A stretch of 57,528 nt of DNA from a virus. The notes below the pieces were generated by a model. The model ran no database searches. It had not been told where the DNA came from and was given only the letters and a program-made list of their open reading frames with translations. The stretch spans positions 1 to 57,528 of the IMG/VR virus record IMGVR_UViG_3300027746_000023, one strand, 5' to 3'. The position numbers were made by a program, and so were the translations under genes. Of the stretch, positions 30,897-39,871 are shown in pieces (within the stretch, counting starts at the first letter, position 1; every line of letters begins with the position of its first letter).

Positions 30897-32518
30897 GCGT
30901 AGGCCAATGTCTCCCGGTTGAGCCACGATCCGGTGGCGGTGGCGGTGGCGAGCACTCGCCCGGCGGCGTTGAGCGTGGTGCGGCGGATAGTCCAGCTTGT
31001 GGCGGTTTCTGGCAGAGCTGGCGCGGCGGGGCGGTTCGCGTTTAGCAGGCGCCCGCTGTAGGTGGTGAGGCCGTTGGCGCTTTGGTCGAAGGCGTAGATG
31101 TAGAGCGTGGGGTCGATCGGGCGCTCAACGGTGCGGAGGCCGAGGGCGGTGAAAACGATCTGCTGTCCGGCGGATGGATAGTCGTCGAAGATGATCTTGC
31201 CGGTGGCAAAGTTGACCATGTAGTCGGTGCCGGGCGACTGCGTGACGCCGTTCAGCGACACGAGGACATGCGATGGGTCTGCACTGGCGAGGCCGCTTAC
31301 GGAGTAAGTGTCCGTCAATCCGTCCGCGATGTGGGTGGTCGTGACGATCGAGATGCCGGGCGCGCTGGCGATGATGTAGTCTGAGAGTCCCGTGATCGCT
31401 GTCGCTGGGTGGGTGTGAGCGGATGGCGCAAAGGTTGCGGGTTTGCCTGTGAGGCTCGACCAATCAACAGGGGGTGAGACTTCCACGACGGCAGAGGCAA
31501 AGTCGGTGATGTCGCTTGCCGTGTGCGTGTGGATGGTGTCGGCTTTGGAAAGCTCAACCCAAAGTTTGAATGCTGGCGATGCGGCGGGATCGAATTCGGC
31601 CCAGTAGCTGGTTCCTGGAGGATAGCCGGGATTTGGTTCGCCAGTGCGGATGTAGAGTGCGCCGCTGTAGCTTACAACTTGTCCTGGGAAGTAGTCTGCC
31701 CCGTTGTTGTAGGATCCTCGGTAATCGACGGGCTGTGGCTGGAGAGCGGTGTCGGCCTTGGCACCTTGGGCGGCTGTGGCCTTGCCGTTGATCTGGGTGT
31801 GGAGGCTACCGATGCTGGCGGCGGCTTCGGCGATCGAATCGAGCGCGGCAGGGTCCAGATTTGCAGCGAGGAAATCGATGCGCTGGCCGAGCGCGGTGTC
31901 TGCGGTTGCAAGGAAGGCGAGGTCGGCATTCAGGCCGGTGATCTCGCTCTTAAGGTGCGTGTGGGCCGATGGCGCAAAAGTGGCAGGCTTGTTGAGCACG
32001 CTGGCCCATGTGGGAGGAGGAGCGAGCACTGCAATGGCTTGCGCGGTCCGCAGCGGGGTCATCCACTTTTCGTTCGAGGTGCCTGCGGTGGCTTCGGCCT
32101 GGGTGGCCTTGCCGTCTGGCACGGCTGCGGGCGTGCCTTCCGTGCCGAGGATGACCGAGTTCTGGATCTCGATGCCGAGGGTCGCCGTGCGGGTTGCCTC
32201 GCCTGTTCGCGTGTAGCGCACTTCGAGGAGGGCATCGGCGCTGGCGGTGCTGCCGGGGAAGAGGTCTTCGACCGGCTGCGTGTAGAGATCGAGCGTGCCG
32301 CTGTCGGCGATGGCGAGGAAATTGGCGTCTGAAAATTTGCTCTTCAGCGCAACGCGGATGCTGGCGCCTGATGGCGTGGCGACTGCGGCTCCGCGCTGCA
32401 CGAAGATGACCTCCACCGGCATGATGTCGCGGCGCTTCAACACCAGCGTCGGCAGCGCGGCACTGCTGGCTGCGCTCTTGACGAAACGCCGGGTCGAGAT
32501 GTCGATGAAAAGTTTCAT
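30893..32518 (-). CDS. Large tail/fibre protein with repeats, 541 aa
   Basis: An N-terminal beta domain (residues 1-130) is followed by two WASVLNKPATFAPSAHTH-type repeats (the second WSSLTGKPATFAPSAHTH) that occur in phage tail fibres. A C-terminal domain has LYIYAFDQSANGLTTYSG and a WTIRRTTLNAAGR segment. Probably a host-binding baseplate or fibre protein. ATG at 32518; TTTGACA lies 19 nt upstream. Confidence 0.7.
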   Translation of the reverse strand: MKLFIDISTRRFVKSAASSAALPTLVLKRRDIMPVEVIFVQRGAAVATPSGASIRVALKSKFSDANFLAIADSGTLDLYTQPVEDLFPGSTASADALLEVRYTRTGEATRTATLGIEIQNSVILGTEGTPAAVPDGKATQAEATAGTSNEKWMTPLRTAQAIAVLAPPPTWASVLNKPATFAPSAHTHLKSEITGLNADLAFLATADTALGQRIDFLAANLDPAALDSIAEAAASIGSLHTQINGKATAAQGAKADTALQPQPVDYRGSYNNGADYFPGQVVSYSGALYIRTGEPNPGYPPGTSYWAEFDPAASPAFKLWVELSKADTIHTHTASDITDFASAVVEVSPPVDWSSLTGKPATFAPSAHTHPATAITGLSDYIIASAPGISIVTTTHIADGLTDTYSVSGLASADPSHVLVSLNGVTQSPGTDYMVNFATGKIIFDDYPSAGQQIVFTALGLRTVERPIDPTLYIYAFDQSANGLTTYSGRLLNANRPAAPALPETATSWTIRRTTLNAAGRVLATATATGSWLNRETLAYA

Positions 32519-32544
32519 GCCGCTGCCTGCGGCAGGGTGTCAAA
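32516..32544 (-). promoter_or_regulatory. Start-associated sequence variant, TTTGACA-N19-ATG
   Basis: The longer spacer contains a perfect TGCCGC/GCGGCA stem just before ATG. A plausible extended member of the set. Confidence 0.45.
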
Positions 32545-32552
32545 TCACCGCA

Positions 32553-32939
32553 TCAGGAGCGGGACGGAGCGGGAAGGACGGGCTCCCACTTGCCGAGTGG
32601 ACAGCGCTCGGTGGCCATGCGGAGCTTTGCCCAAGTTGAGCATTTGCAAATGCGACATCGTCCTGTTCCACCCATTGCGGCGGCGTCCCACTCTGGACAG
32701 GCGTGGCAGGTGGCTTCGCGGGCGGCGAGCATTTCTGGCGGTGTGGTAGGTAGGCCGGAGGCGGTCCAGTTGACTACAGATTGGCCAAAGCTGCTGAGCT
32801 GATCCAAGAATGTGTTTTTTTCTGCGGTCCACTTTGGCTCTGGCAGGGGGCAGCTTAAATCTGGCTTTGCAATTTGGTTTGCGGTTTTGCAGGTGACATA
32901 GTCTTTGCAGCTTTTGCACGCCTGCAATCGGATTTGCAT
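32553..32939 (-). CDS. Cys-rich zinc-binding-like protein, 128 aa
   Basis: ATG at 32939. Two Cys clusters: CKSCKDYVTC near the start and CHACPEW ... CRICKCSTW ... RCPLGKW at the end. The RCPLGKW ending is one that I associate with small phage tail-locus proteins, without a known function. A structural zinc site is likely. Confidence 0.65.
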   Translation of the reverse strand: MQIRLQACKSCKDYVTCKTANQIAKPDLSCPLPEPKWTAEKNTFLDQLSSFGQSVVNWTASGLPTTPPEMLAAREATCHACPEWDAAAMGGTGRCRICKCSTWAKLRMATERCPLGKWEPVLPAPSRS

Positions 32940-32953
32940 AGTGGCGCTCGAGG

Positions 32954-34741
32954 TTATAGCTCCCATCCTGTCTTGGGGTTGAGTGGCACATTCATTTTTC
33001 TTGCCCACTGCACATCGACTCCCGAAAGGGTGAACAAATTGTGAGTCGCTTGGTCTTCCTCAAAGACCTTGTATTCGATGCGCGTATTGCTCGATGGAGC
33101 TGAGATGTCGGTTGTTTGTTCTTTGTAGGTTTCTCCAGCGGCAAAATCGAATTTGAACTTTTCCTGAACCACTGACATTTCTCCGGTGAGCGTATTTGTG
33201 GTTCGTTTTCTCACCACGGCATCAAAACTTTGAGCATCTGAAAAAGCGTAAGGAATACTCAGGCTCACAAACAATTCGGCTGATTTTGTTTTGGAGATAT
33301 ACAGGTCGTGTTCCGTTGCGCTGTTTTCAAAATAGCCAGCTGAGTAGGTGGATTCGGAAGCCAGATATTCGTTTAGTTCCGACTGTAGAGTCCCGCTTGT
33401 GACTTCGTCGCTTAGGTTGACTTCGATCTTATGCTCGACATCTTGCCCGCCACACTTGATGACGGATTTCCAGACTCGTTTGGTTTCAGTCTCTTCGACT
33501 AATGGCGGGAGATTCATTTCGCTGGCGTATACTTCCCATCGATCTGGGAATTGCCTAAAAATAGGATAATAGGTTGGGCAGAAAACATTTTCAATAAAAC
33601 CAAATCGCTCGCTTTGAATTGCTAACAGTTGCCAATAAAGCGGCGAGTTAGCCGTAAAGGTATTGCCGTAATTCCTCGGATCGATGTTCAGCTCTGGGCA
33701 CCCTGCAAATTGCCCGGTCACTTCGGCTTTTTTAAAAAAACGAGGCGCGTTCGAAGATTGTGTAAAAGCGGGAAAGCCAAATTTTGTGATGCTGGCCGAT
33801 TTGTAGGACAACCCCACTGTGGCTGAAGCGCGCGCTGGCAGGCCGACCACATCGACAACCGTGTCGATTTCAGCAGGCACATCGATGAAGTATGTTTCTG
33901 AGCGTCCGTAAAGGACAAGAAAACCTTCTTCTGGTTCTCCTTCAGGAAAAGTAATTGATTCTTCAAAATCCTCGTAGGTTGTTTCGGGCTCGCCTACAAT
34001 CGCGCATTCCTCACGAGTGAAAACTCTGGTGCGCTGCCGCCACTTTACGATTACCGGACCGTCATTAGAGCAGTAACCGATGGGCCGTTCTACGACGATT
34101 CGGTATTGCATTTTTTGAGCCGACGCAGAGGCTTTGTTCGCTGAACGATTAAAATTAAACCCCGCGTCGTGGCATTGGAGTTCGTAGGTGGCTTCGTAGC
34201 AATGTTGCCCTCCGGGTATGGGAGGATTTGGCGCAAGTCTTACATACTCTACCTTGCGATTTTCACCAAATTCGATGGATTCAAAATCGCATACAGTGCT
34301 TTGAATCCGGCTTTCTACTGTTGAAAGAAGCTGCGCGGGTGTGTGCTCGTTGCTGAGTTGAATTGTGAAAGTCCATGTGCCTCCCTGTGGCGGAGCTTTT
34401 GCCGTGTAAGTCTGAGATGTTGGAGTTGTGACTATATCAAAACCGCCAAAGTTTACTGGAAGCCAGGGAGAAATATCACCTTCCGCCTCGGCTCCATCGC
34501 CATAGACTACTTTTACGCAACCGCTCTGAGGGTCGGTCGTTACATTTGTGTTTGCACCCCCAGAAGAAGAACTAAATGTTTTATTAAGGTAAAATTTCGC
34601 CGCACATCCTGTGGGTTGAAATTCTTGAAACCCATACATAACCGCCTCGGCGGAGATTATTTTTGTTTCAACTTCAAAAGCAAACCCCGGACAGCATTCG
34701 GCGCACGGCAGCGTGCGGTCAGGATCGTTGCATTCCGGCAT
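32954..34741 (-). CDS. Large tail protein, 595 aa
   Basis: Starts with a Cys-rich segment (DRTLPCAECCPGF), then long beta-rich sequence without membrane segments. Codon usage is more AT-rich than in the head genes. It lies between the tape-measure-proximal tail genes and the fibre genes, so it is probably baseplate hub or tail-tip. No family recognised. Confidence 0.6.
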   Translation of the reverse strand: MPECNDPDRTLPCAECCPGFAFEVETKIISAEAVMYGFQEFQPTGCAAKFYLNKTFSSSSGGANTNVTTDPQSGCVKVVYGDGAEAEGDISPWLPVNFGGFDIVTTPTSQTYTAKAPPQGGTWTFTIQLSNEHTPAQLLSTVESRIQSTVCDFESIEFGENRKVEYVRLAPNPPIPGGQHCYEATYELQCHDAGFNFNRSANKASASAQKMQYRIVVERPIGYCSNDGPVIVKWRQRTRVFTREECAIVGEPETTYEDFEESITFPEGEPEEGFLVLYGRSETYFIDVPAEIDTVVDVVGLPARASATVGLSYKSASITKFGFPAFTQSSNAPRFFKKAEVTGQFAGCPELNIDPRNYGNTFTANSPLYWQLLAIQSERFGFIENVFCPTYYPIFRQFPDRWEVYASEMNLPPLVEETETKRVWKSVIKCGGQDVEHKIEVNLSDEVTSGTLQSELNEYLASESTYSAGYFENSATEHDLYISKTKSAELFVSLSIPYAFSDAQSFDAVVRKRTTNTLTGEMSVVQEKFKFDFAAGETYKEQTTDISAPSSNTRIEYKVFEEDQATHNLFTLSGVDVQWARKMNVPLNPKTGWEL

Positions 34742-34744
34742 TTT

Positions 34745-35359
34745 TTAAGACTCTGTGGATGGAGCAAACCACGCCCACTGGCGAGATTGACTGGTGCAGT
34801 TGTAAGCGCCCATGACCATTGCTCCTGAGACATAGCCTCGAATCACCTGAAAAATCTGCGTGATTGCGTCATCCACTACCACCACATTTCCAATCGTGAG
34901 ATAGACTTTTGCAGGTCGCAAACCTGTTTCTGCTGCGGGGGTCGTGCCTTTTTTCACCACATGAGAAACCACGCTGGCATAGCCGCCGTCTTCGGAATAG
35001 GTCAATGTCGCCTCGGCGTAAAAGTTGCAAGATTCAGAGCAAACAAACTCTTCGTTGAGGTTGCCTTGTATCCTATTATTGATAATTCCTTGCCGAACTT
35101 TTACTTTTAACTTCTGATCCTCTGGCGCGCTACCTGTGCCGAGATATGGGCTGTTGTAAATTTGCCACGGGAATATGTTTTCCACAGTGCCGCCGCCTGC
35201 CAAGCGCTGGGGCTTTAGCGAGACCACCGTGCCATTGACCGTCTCGGTGAGTTTGATGCCGACGCCTGGGAGGACTCGAGCGCGTCGCACCGAGTCCATG
35301 GCCAAGTTCAGGTCAGCGGCTGCAAGCGGCGCGCCTTTTTGGAAAGTGGGAATAACCAT
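34745..35359 (-). CDS. Tail-tip region protein, 204 aa
   Basis: Begins VIPTFQKGAPLAAADLNLAMDSVRRARVLPGVGIKLTETVNGTVVSL, an N-terminal module that I have seen on phage fibre/tail-tip proteins. The rest is beta-rich. Function inferred from location. Confidence 0.6.
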   Translation of the reverse strand: MVIPTFQKGAPLAAADLNLAMDSVRRARVLPGVGIKLTETVNGTVVSLKPQRLAGGGTVENIFPWQIYNSPYLGTGSAPEDQKLKVKVRQGIINNRIQGNLNEEFVCSESCNFYAEATLTYSEDGGYASVVSHVVKKGTTPAAETGLRPAKVYLTIGNVVVVDDAITQIFQVIRGYVSGAMVMGAYNCTSQSRQWAWFAPSTES

Positions 35360-35362
35360 TGC

Positions 35363-36007
35363 CTAAGTGCCGTAGATGTCGGCATTCCACCCGCCGGGGC
35401 CGGAGGAGATGTATTCGCGTGAGACTTCCCAGTTGTTATCTGCATCTGGCGAGGCATCAATGCCGGTCAAGAGCCAGTTTGATCCATCGCTTAAACCTGG
35501 TGCTCGTGCCGGATCTGAAATTTTCCCAAGCTCAGTGATGGTCGGTTCGCTCGTGCTGGCGTCTACCAATCGCAACGTGAGGCGCGGCTGAAGGTAATCC
35601 GTGAAGCCTTTTAAATAGAGTTCGATAAATTTTTGAAAGCCGGTGCTGTAAGTCGTGAGGGTTTGTGTGGCGATGTCGGTGCCTTCTTTCTGCCACTTAT
35701 CCCATGTCTTCCACTCGGAGTCTGTGACGGCCCATTTTCCGTTAGCTTGAAAATAGGGATGAGTAGCCAGTGGCTCCTGGGAGGCCGTGCCGGTGAGGGA
35801 GTAGGTATCGCCGACCGTGCTATCCACGATGTCGTATTGCAAAGTGGCACGTCCATCGGCCAAAGATTTTCGGACATTACGAATACTGCTGCCGGACGGC
35901 TTTGCAATCGCGTCTTCGGTCGTTGCGCCGATTTCTTCCAGCGTCACGGTGGTAACGCCTCGGTTGCGATTGTTTACGGTTTTTTCGCGGCGGGTTTCGA
36001 CGGCCAT
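35363..36007 (-). CDS. Tail-tip/distal tail protein candidate, 214 aa
   Basis: First gene after the tape measure, where siphophages usually encode distal tail proteins. The sequence has mixed alpha/beta character (KTWDKWQKEGTDIATQTLTTYSTGF, LTLRLVDASTSEPTITELG). No motif confirms the role. Confidence 0.55.
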   Translation of the reverse strand: MAVETRREKTVNNRNRGVTTVTLEEIGATTEDAIAKPSGSSIRNVRKSLADGRATLQYDIVDSTVGDTYSLTGTASQEPLATHPYFQANGKWAVTDSEWKTWDKWQKEGTDIATQTLTTYSTGFQKFIELYLKGFTDYLQPRLTLRLVDASTSEPTITELGKISDPARAPGLSDGSNWLLTGIDASPDADNNWEVSREYISSGPGGWNADIYGT

Positions 36008-36010
36008 AGT

Positions 36011-37606
36011 TTAAGCGAGGACAGGGGTTGAGTTGCCGCCAATGCGAGCCGCAATCTGGCGGAGGAATTGGGTTTGCTTGCGCGTCTCATCGAGCAGCGC
36101 GGTGGGCGCACCGGCAATGCCGCCGCCACCACCGATCTTTGCCAGGCTGCTGGCAAAGAGTGGCTGATTGGAGGCTTGTTTACCTTGGTCGGCCTCCCCG
36201 CCAAAGTTGCCGAGTGCCGGGAGCTTGGTGCCTCCTGGTGTGTTAATAGCTGGCAGGGCGGCTTGGGCTTTGGTTTTGAGAGATTCCACGGTAGTCCCGA
36301 GGCGGGCAAAAGTTTCGTCCAGATTGGCCTGCACGCCGGAAACATCCACGGCACTACTGGCTCCGTCGAAACCTTGCTGGAATCCATTTCCTGCGGCGGC
36401 GAGTGTCGCGCCGATGCGTTGCTTGGCGGCGTCCATGAACGGCGTGAGCTTGTCGGCTCCAGAGGCGAGATTGGAGTCGGCGCTGCCTTGGAGAGATTGG
36501 CCAGCTCCTTTGATTGCCGCCATTGGTTTTTCAAGCATGCCGGCGAGGCCAGGGATTTTTGAAAACAGCGACAGAGCCTCGGCAATGATACCCAGTAGCT
36601 TTGCTCCAAACGCTTGAGCAGCGCCAATCAACGCATCCAGCATGCCCTTCCAGAAATCCGGCTTTGTCACGAAGCCAAACATTGTGACGGCATTCTGCAT
36701 CAACTCGGGCAGGAGCGCGCCGAGTGCAGCCATGATTCCTTGCAGGCTAGCCCAAAGGAAATTCACAGCATTCCCCAGCGAGATTTTTATCGAGTCGCCC
36801 ATGATCGACCAGATCGAGCCATCTGTCATGGCGGTGATAAACATGGCGGCTGCGCTCCCGATCTGCTGGCCAAGTGCGGTGAAGTCCATTTTGTTGAACT
36901 CTTCCACGAGCGGCAGGATCGCGGGGGCGATGGACTCTGCCATGCCGACAAAGACACCTTGGAGCTTGGTGCTGGCTCCATTGAGAAGATCGGAGACGCG
37001 GTCGAAAACAGCGGCATTTTTGTCCATGACGCCAGCCTGCGACCCGAGCGTGTCCGCAGCAGTTGCCAGCGCGCCAGAGTCGCCGAATAGCGTGAGCATC
37101 TTGCCTCCGCTTTTGCCGAAGATTTCCATGGCGGTGGCGGCTCGGGCTGTTGGGTTCTCAATGCCATTGATCGCTTCGCCGATCTTCTTGAAAGCCTCGT
37201 CAGGAGACATGCTGGAAAGTTCTTCAGCGGACAATCCCACACGAGCCAGGGCATCTGCTGCGGGACCGCTCCCACCAGCAGCATCAGCCAGCGCTTTTTG
37301 CATCTTGTTAATGGTCTTCCCCACTTCTCCAGCACCGATCCCCGCTTGGTCAAATGCGGTTTGCAGGAGCATGACTTTGCCAGTTGTCATGCCGGTCTGC
37401 CCCGCGATGTCGGAGAGAGCGCCGCCTAGATCGAGGGCTTTCTTCACGCCTACGGCAGCCACGCCCAGCGCGGCAAATGCGGCGGCACCCGCAGCGGCCA
37501 CGCCGACCATGGCGGGTTTGAGGGATGCGACGGATGTCTGAGCTTTTTTTATCGCGGTCTGAAGACCTGTATCCTTGGCTCCCAGTGTGACTGTTACGTC
37601 GGCCAT
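36011..37606 (-). CDS. Tape measure protein, 531 aa
   Basis: A long helical protein with a hydrophobic Ala/Gly-rich stretch (MVGVAAAGAAAFAALGVAAVG) near residue 40 and further hydrophobic helices around residues 270-340, the usual design of a TMP. AKDTGLQTAIKKAQTSVASL at the start is typical. Length predicts a short flexible tail. TAATATG junction with the upstream gene. Confidence 0.85.
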   Translation of the reverse strand: MADVTVTLGAKDTGLQTAIKKAQTSVASLKPAMVGVAAAGAAAFAALGVAAVGVKKALDLGGALSDIAGQTGMTTGKVMLLQTAFDQAGIGAGEVGKTINKMQKALADAAGGSGPAADALARVGLSAEELSSMSPDEAFKKIGEAINGIENPTARAATAMEIFGKSGGKMLTLFGDSGALATAADTLGSQAGVMDKNAAVFDRVSDLLNGASTKLQGVFVGMAESIAPAILPLVEEFNKMDFTALGQQIGSAAAMFITAMTDGSIWSIMGDSIKISLGNAVNFLWASLQGIMAALGALLPELMQNAVTMFGFVTKPDFWKGMLDALIGAAQAFGAKLLGIIAEALSLFSKIPGLAGMLEKPMAAIKGAGQSLQGSADSNLASGADKLTPFMDAAKQRIGATLAAAGNGFQQGFDGASSAVDVSGVQANLDETFARLGTTVESLKTKAQAALPAINTPGGTKLPALGNFGGEADQGKQASNQPLFASSLAKIGGGGGIAGAPTALLDETRKQTQFLRQIAARIGGNSTPVLA

Positions 37607-37607
37607 A

Positions 37608-38387
37608 TTATTGTTGGAGGCCCGCCTCCTTGGTTTTCTGCTTGCGAATTGCGTGGTTCATCATGCTGAAAAATTTTCGACGGGCGAGGTTGACCGCAAA
37701 GGATTGGCCGTTTCCGGAAAGAGTTTCTCGAGCGTAGCGGACGCCGTTTTTGAGTTTGATTTCCCAAGAAAAGCCTGTGGCTTTACGGTCGTTTATAGAC
37801 CCTTTTGCTTGTGCCATGTTTCGCCGCACCCACGCTGGAATGCCGCGCAATGGTTGGCGCGTATCGGCTTTGCATGCGGCAGCCGCAATGCCCCACCCTG
37901 CTTTTGCAAGACCGACTTTTTTTAGCGTTTCCTTTAGATATTTCCGATAGGCGGCTTGCTTGATAATTCCGCGATCCAGCATTTTGAGCGCTTTAGTCGT
38001 CCCGTCAGGAGAGCGGTTTTTTTTATGAAATGTTTTAGCTGACTCAGCGCTTGCAATCGTTTCCTGTGTGTCACGCGCCCATACGATGCTCGACTTTGTG
38101 TGGACAAGCACTTCGCGCCCTTCTTTGCCCATATTCATAACGGCCCGCCACCAAGCGGGATTTACGATTGTAAAAATACTACGAAGATTTCTTGTGATCT
38201 TTTTTTCACCTCGTTTTTTTGCTGCTACGTTAGCCCCTTTGGGCGCTGTGTTTTTTGCAAGTTCAACGGCGCAGAGCCGCCCGGCGTTATGGACAAGTTG
38301 GCGAACTTCCTTGCCCACGACTTGCTCGTATTTACGCATCTTGCTAAGCATCTTCGCGTCGTCGATTTTTATGGTGGGCGCTGGCAT
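37608..38387 (-). CDS. Tail-locus protein between chaperone and tape measure, 259 aa
   Basis: Basic protein; I choose ATG 38387, which avoids overlap. Starts PAPTIKIDDAKMLSKMRKYEQVVGKEVRQLVHNAGRLCAVEL, reminiscent of HK97 gp10-type minor tail proteins. Unusual in lying between the chaperone frames and the tape measure. AT-rich codons in its central part. Confidence 0.6.
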   Translation of the reverse strand: MPAPTIKIDDAKMLSKMRKYEQVVGKEVRQLVHNAGRLCAVELAKNTAPKGANVAAKKRGEKKITRNLRSIFTIVNPAWWRAVMNMGKEGREVLVHTKSSIVWARDTQETIASAESAKTFHKKNRSPDGTTKALKMLDRGIIKQAAYRKYLKETLKKVGLAKAGWGIAAAACKADTRQPLRGIPAWVRRNMAQAKGSINDRKATGFSWEIKLKNGVRYARETLSGNGQSFAVNLARRKFFSMMNHAIRKQKTKEAGLQQ

Positions 38388-38388
38388 T

Positions 38389-38999
38389 TTATTCGTCGTC
38401 CTCGTCAATAGTTGGCAGCGAAGTCAAAAGCGAGGCGAGGTCGTGCTCGGCCGGGGCGGAGGGCTTGACGGTCCAGACGCCATGCGCGCGCAGGGCGGCG
38501 TGTTGGTAGGCCAGCGCGCGGTGCAGTGGAAGTTCCCATAGTATGTAGTGTTCGGGCCATGCGGTTTCTCGGGCCAGGGTGAAGACCATCGAGGCGGCCT
38601 GCCCTGGCTCAATTAGTTTGGGGGGATGTTTTCCTCTTTCTCTCCGGGCTTGGATTCGACGCTGAAGGATGCTGCGCTTACTTGCTCCCCGATTCGGTTC
38701 AGCTCGGCGCTGAGTTCACCCACTCGGGAGAGGTCGATCGAGAACATAAAAGCGTCGATGGCTTCATCCGATTTGCCTGTGTGCACGGCGCGCAGGACGT
38801 CGGCAATCGGTGCGCTTTGTAGCCAAGCGACGGCGGCGAGGTTGCGCATCTGGTCGGCCTCGGAGAGCGTCCCATCGATGGTAATCCCAAGGCGCTGCAT
38901 GAGGTGGAATGAGCCAATACTGAATGGCCGCATTTTTAGCCCGGCGACCTCAAGCATGTCGGGGCTGAGAAACATATAGTCGGATTTTGGGTCGATCAT
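38389..38999 (-). CDS. Predicted frameshifted tail chaperone gpG-T fusion
   Basis: The zero-frame gene ends EENIPPN-stop. A C CCC CCA heptamer at 38619-38625 (minus strand) is an ideal -1 slip site two codons before that stop. The -1 frame then reads KLIEPGQAAS into the downstream 66-residue frame at 38389-38589. Lambda and many siphophages make such G/GT products at a low ratio before the tape measure. The prediction rests on the slip site, frame and location. Confidence 0.7.
38613..38999 (-). CDS. Tail assembly chaperone (gpG-like), 128 aa
   Basis: Helical protein starting MIDPKSDYMFLSPDML, with PIADVLRAVHTGKSDEAIDAFMF, ending in a Glu-rich tail and the slippery site. It binds the tape measure during tail assembly, by analogy with gpG. 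ATGA-coupled to 38996-39496. Phage A's copy begins at base 343. Confidence 0.65.
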   Translation of the reverse strand: MIDPKSDYMFLSPDMLEVAGLKMRPFSIGSFHLMQRLGITIDGTLSEADQMRNLAAVAWLQSAPIADVLRAVHTGKSDEAIDAFMFSIDLSRVGELSAELNRIGEQVSAASFSVESKPGEKEENIPPN

Positions 39000-39496
39000 T
39001 TGAGGTAGGAGAGGAGTTTTTCTTTTTTGTCCTGGGGAAGCTCGGCGGGGATCGTGACCATGCGGTTGCCGCGTCGGAGCACGGCAGCGGGAGTCATGGC
39101 GCGAATCTTGTCACGCAGCTCGGAGAGGTGGCGGGCGCTCCACCGCATAAACGCAATCGGGTGGTGTGAGTGCTCGAGGCACCACTGCTCGCTCTCGTAG
39201 CGGCTGCGGAATTCTTCGAAGTCAATTTCCTCTCGGCCTTCTGCTGTCACAAAAAGCCCTTTGCTGGAGCCGTCGATAAACCACTCAACTTTGCGAAGCG
39301 GTCCCTTCTCCGTCTGTTCAACGGTGTCGCGGAATCCACCGGAGTCTACGAGCCGGAATCCGCTGGTGAGCGCGTCGGCAATGAGCCGGGTATTTGCCGC
39401 GTTGAGCGGGTTGTTGCCGTAGCGCACGCGGCCATCGGCGTTTTTTTCACCGAGGCAAAACTCGGTGATGTAGTGGTAGCTGTCTCCTGATTTCAT
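38996..39496 (-). CDS. Conserved tail-module protein, 166 aa (phage B)
   Basis: Homologue of 340-840. Differences from phage A are mostly conservative (for example LVDSGG for LIQTGG). EHSHHPIAFMRWSARHLSELRDKIR is unchanged. It lies in the same position between tube-like proteins and chaperone. Unknown function. Confidence 0.75.
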   Translation of the reverse strand: MKSGDSYHYITEFCLGEKNADGRVRYGNNPLNAANTRLIADALTSGFRLVDSGGFRDTVEQTEKGPLRKVEWFIDGSSKGLFVTAEGREEIDFEEFRSRYESEQWCLEHSHHPIAFMRWSARHLSELRDKIRAMTPAAVLRRGNRMVTIPAELPQDKKEKLLSYLK

Positions 39497-39510
39497 AATG
39501 TGATCGGTAG

Positions 39511-39527
39511 GCAGACGGCCGGTCTGC
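39511..39527 (-). terminator. Conserved hairpin after tail-tube gene (phage B)
   Basis: GCAGAC/GTCTGC stem with a GGCCG loop, the same as 855-871 in phage A apart from one loop base. Confidence 0.4.
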
Positions 39528-39547
39528 GAGCGGGCGCTTGTGCGCGG

Positions 39548-39868
39548 TTAGGTAGCTGACGGGAAGGCTTCTCCCGAGTATTCCCAAGACTCCCAGTCGT
39601 CATTGTTCGTCTGGTTTTTGATTGAGTTGATGATGACTTTGCCCGTGACGCCGGAGGGTTTGCCAGTGCCTGCGGCATTTATTGATACAGGGCAGACCGC
39701 CCCCTTGCCGGACACGGTGAAAGAAAACTTGGGGTCGAATACGGCGGCTTTTGAGTATTTCCCTGCCTTGTCCACTAGGATCGAAACCTCGCCTTGTGAA
39801 GTGACTTCCACGCTTTGCGCAGTGGTGTGTGTAACTAAATTTATTCCGATTGCGGTTGGTGCGGCCAT
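39548..39868 (-). CDS. Small beta-rich tail tube-like protein, 106 aa (phage B)
   Basis: Homologue of 892-1212. Variable N-terminal third (AIGINLVTHTTAQ) but conserved VEVTSQGEV and KVIINSIKNQTNNDDWESWEYSGE. Likely tail tube or related beta-sandwich protein by position. Confidence 0.6.
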   Translation of the reverse strand: MAAPTAIGINLVTHTTAQSVEVTSQGEVSILVDKAGKYSKAAVFDPKFSFTVSGKGAVCPVSINAAGTGKPSGVTGKVIINSIKNQTNNDDWESWEYSGEAFPSAT

Positions 39869-39871
39869 AGG

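Larger units (their letters stand above)
1..38656. mobile_element. Phage A, apparently a complete circular temperate phage genome
   Basis: Bases 1-127 repeat 38657-38783 exactly and the copies diverge from base 128 onward, so 1-38656 can close into a circle of about 38.7 kb. The span contains one attP, one integrase, early and replication genes, terminase, head, tail and lysis genes, each once. Closure is inferred from the exact overlap and from gene order. The alternative is a single larger co-integrate with phage B. Confidence 0.7.
26009..38656. other. Block shared by phages A and B
   Basis: Outside this interval the two phages have diverged copies of flanking genes (endolysin on the left, tail chaperone onward on the right). 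Inside it the window has only one copy, bounded by about 126-127 bp exact repeats at the window ends. Either both phages carry a near-identical 12.6 kb tail/lysis module or the assembly merged them here. Confidence 0.6.

Noticed and set aside
29696-32518. Diversity-generating retroelement target in fibre genes
   Set aside because: No reverse transcriptase and no template/variable repeat pair is visible in the window.
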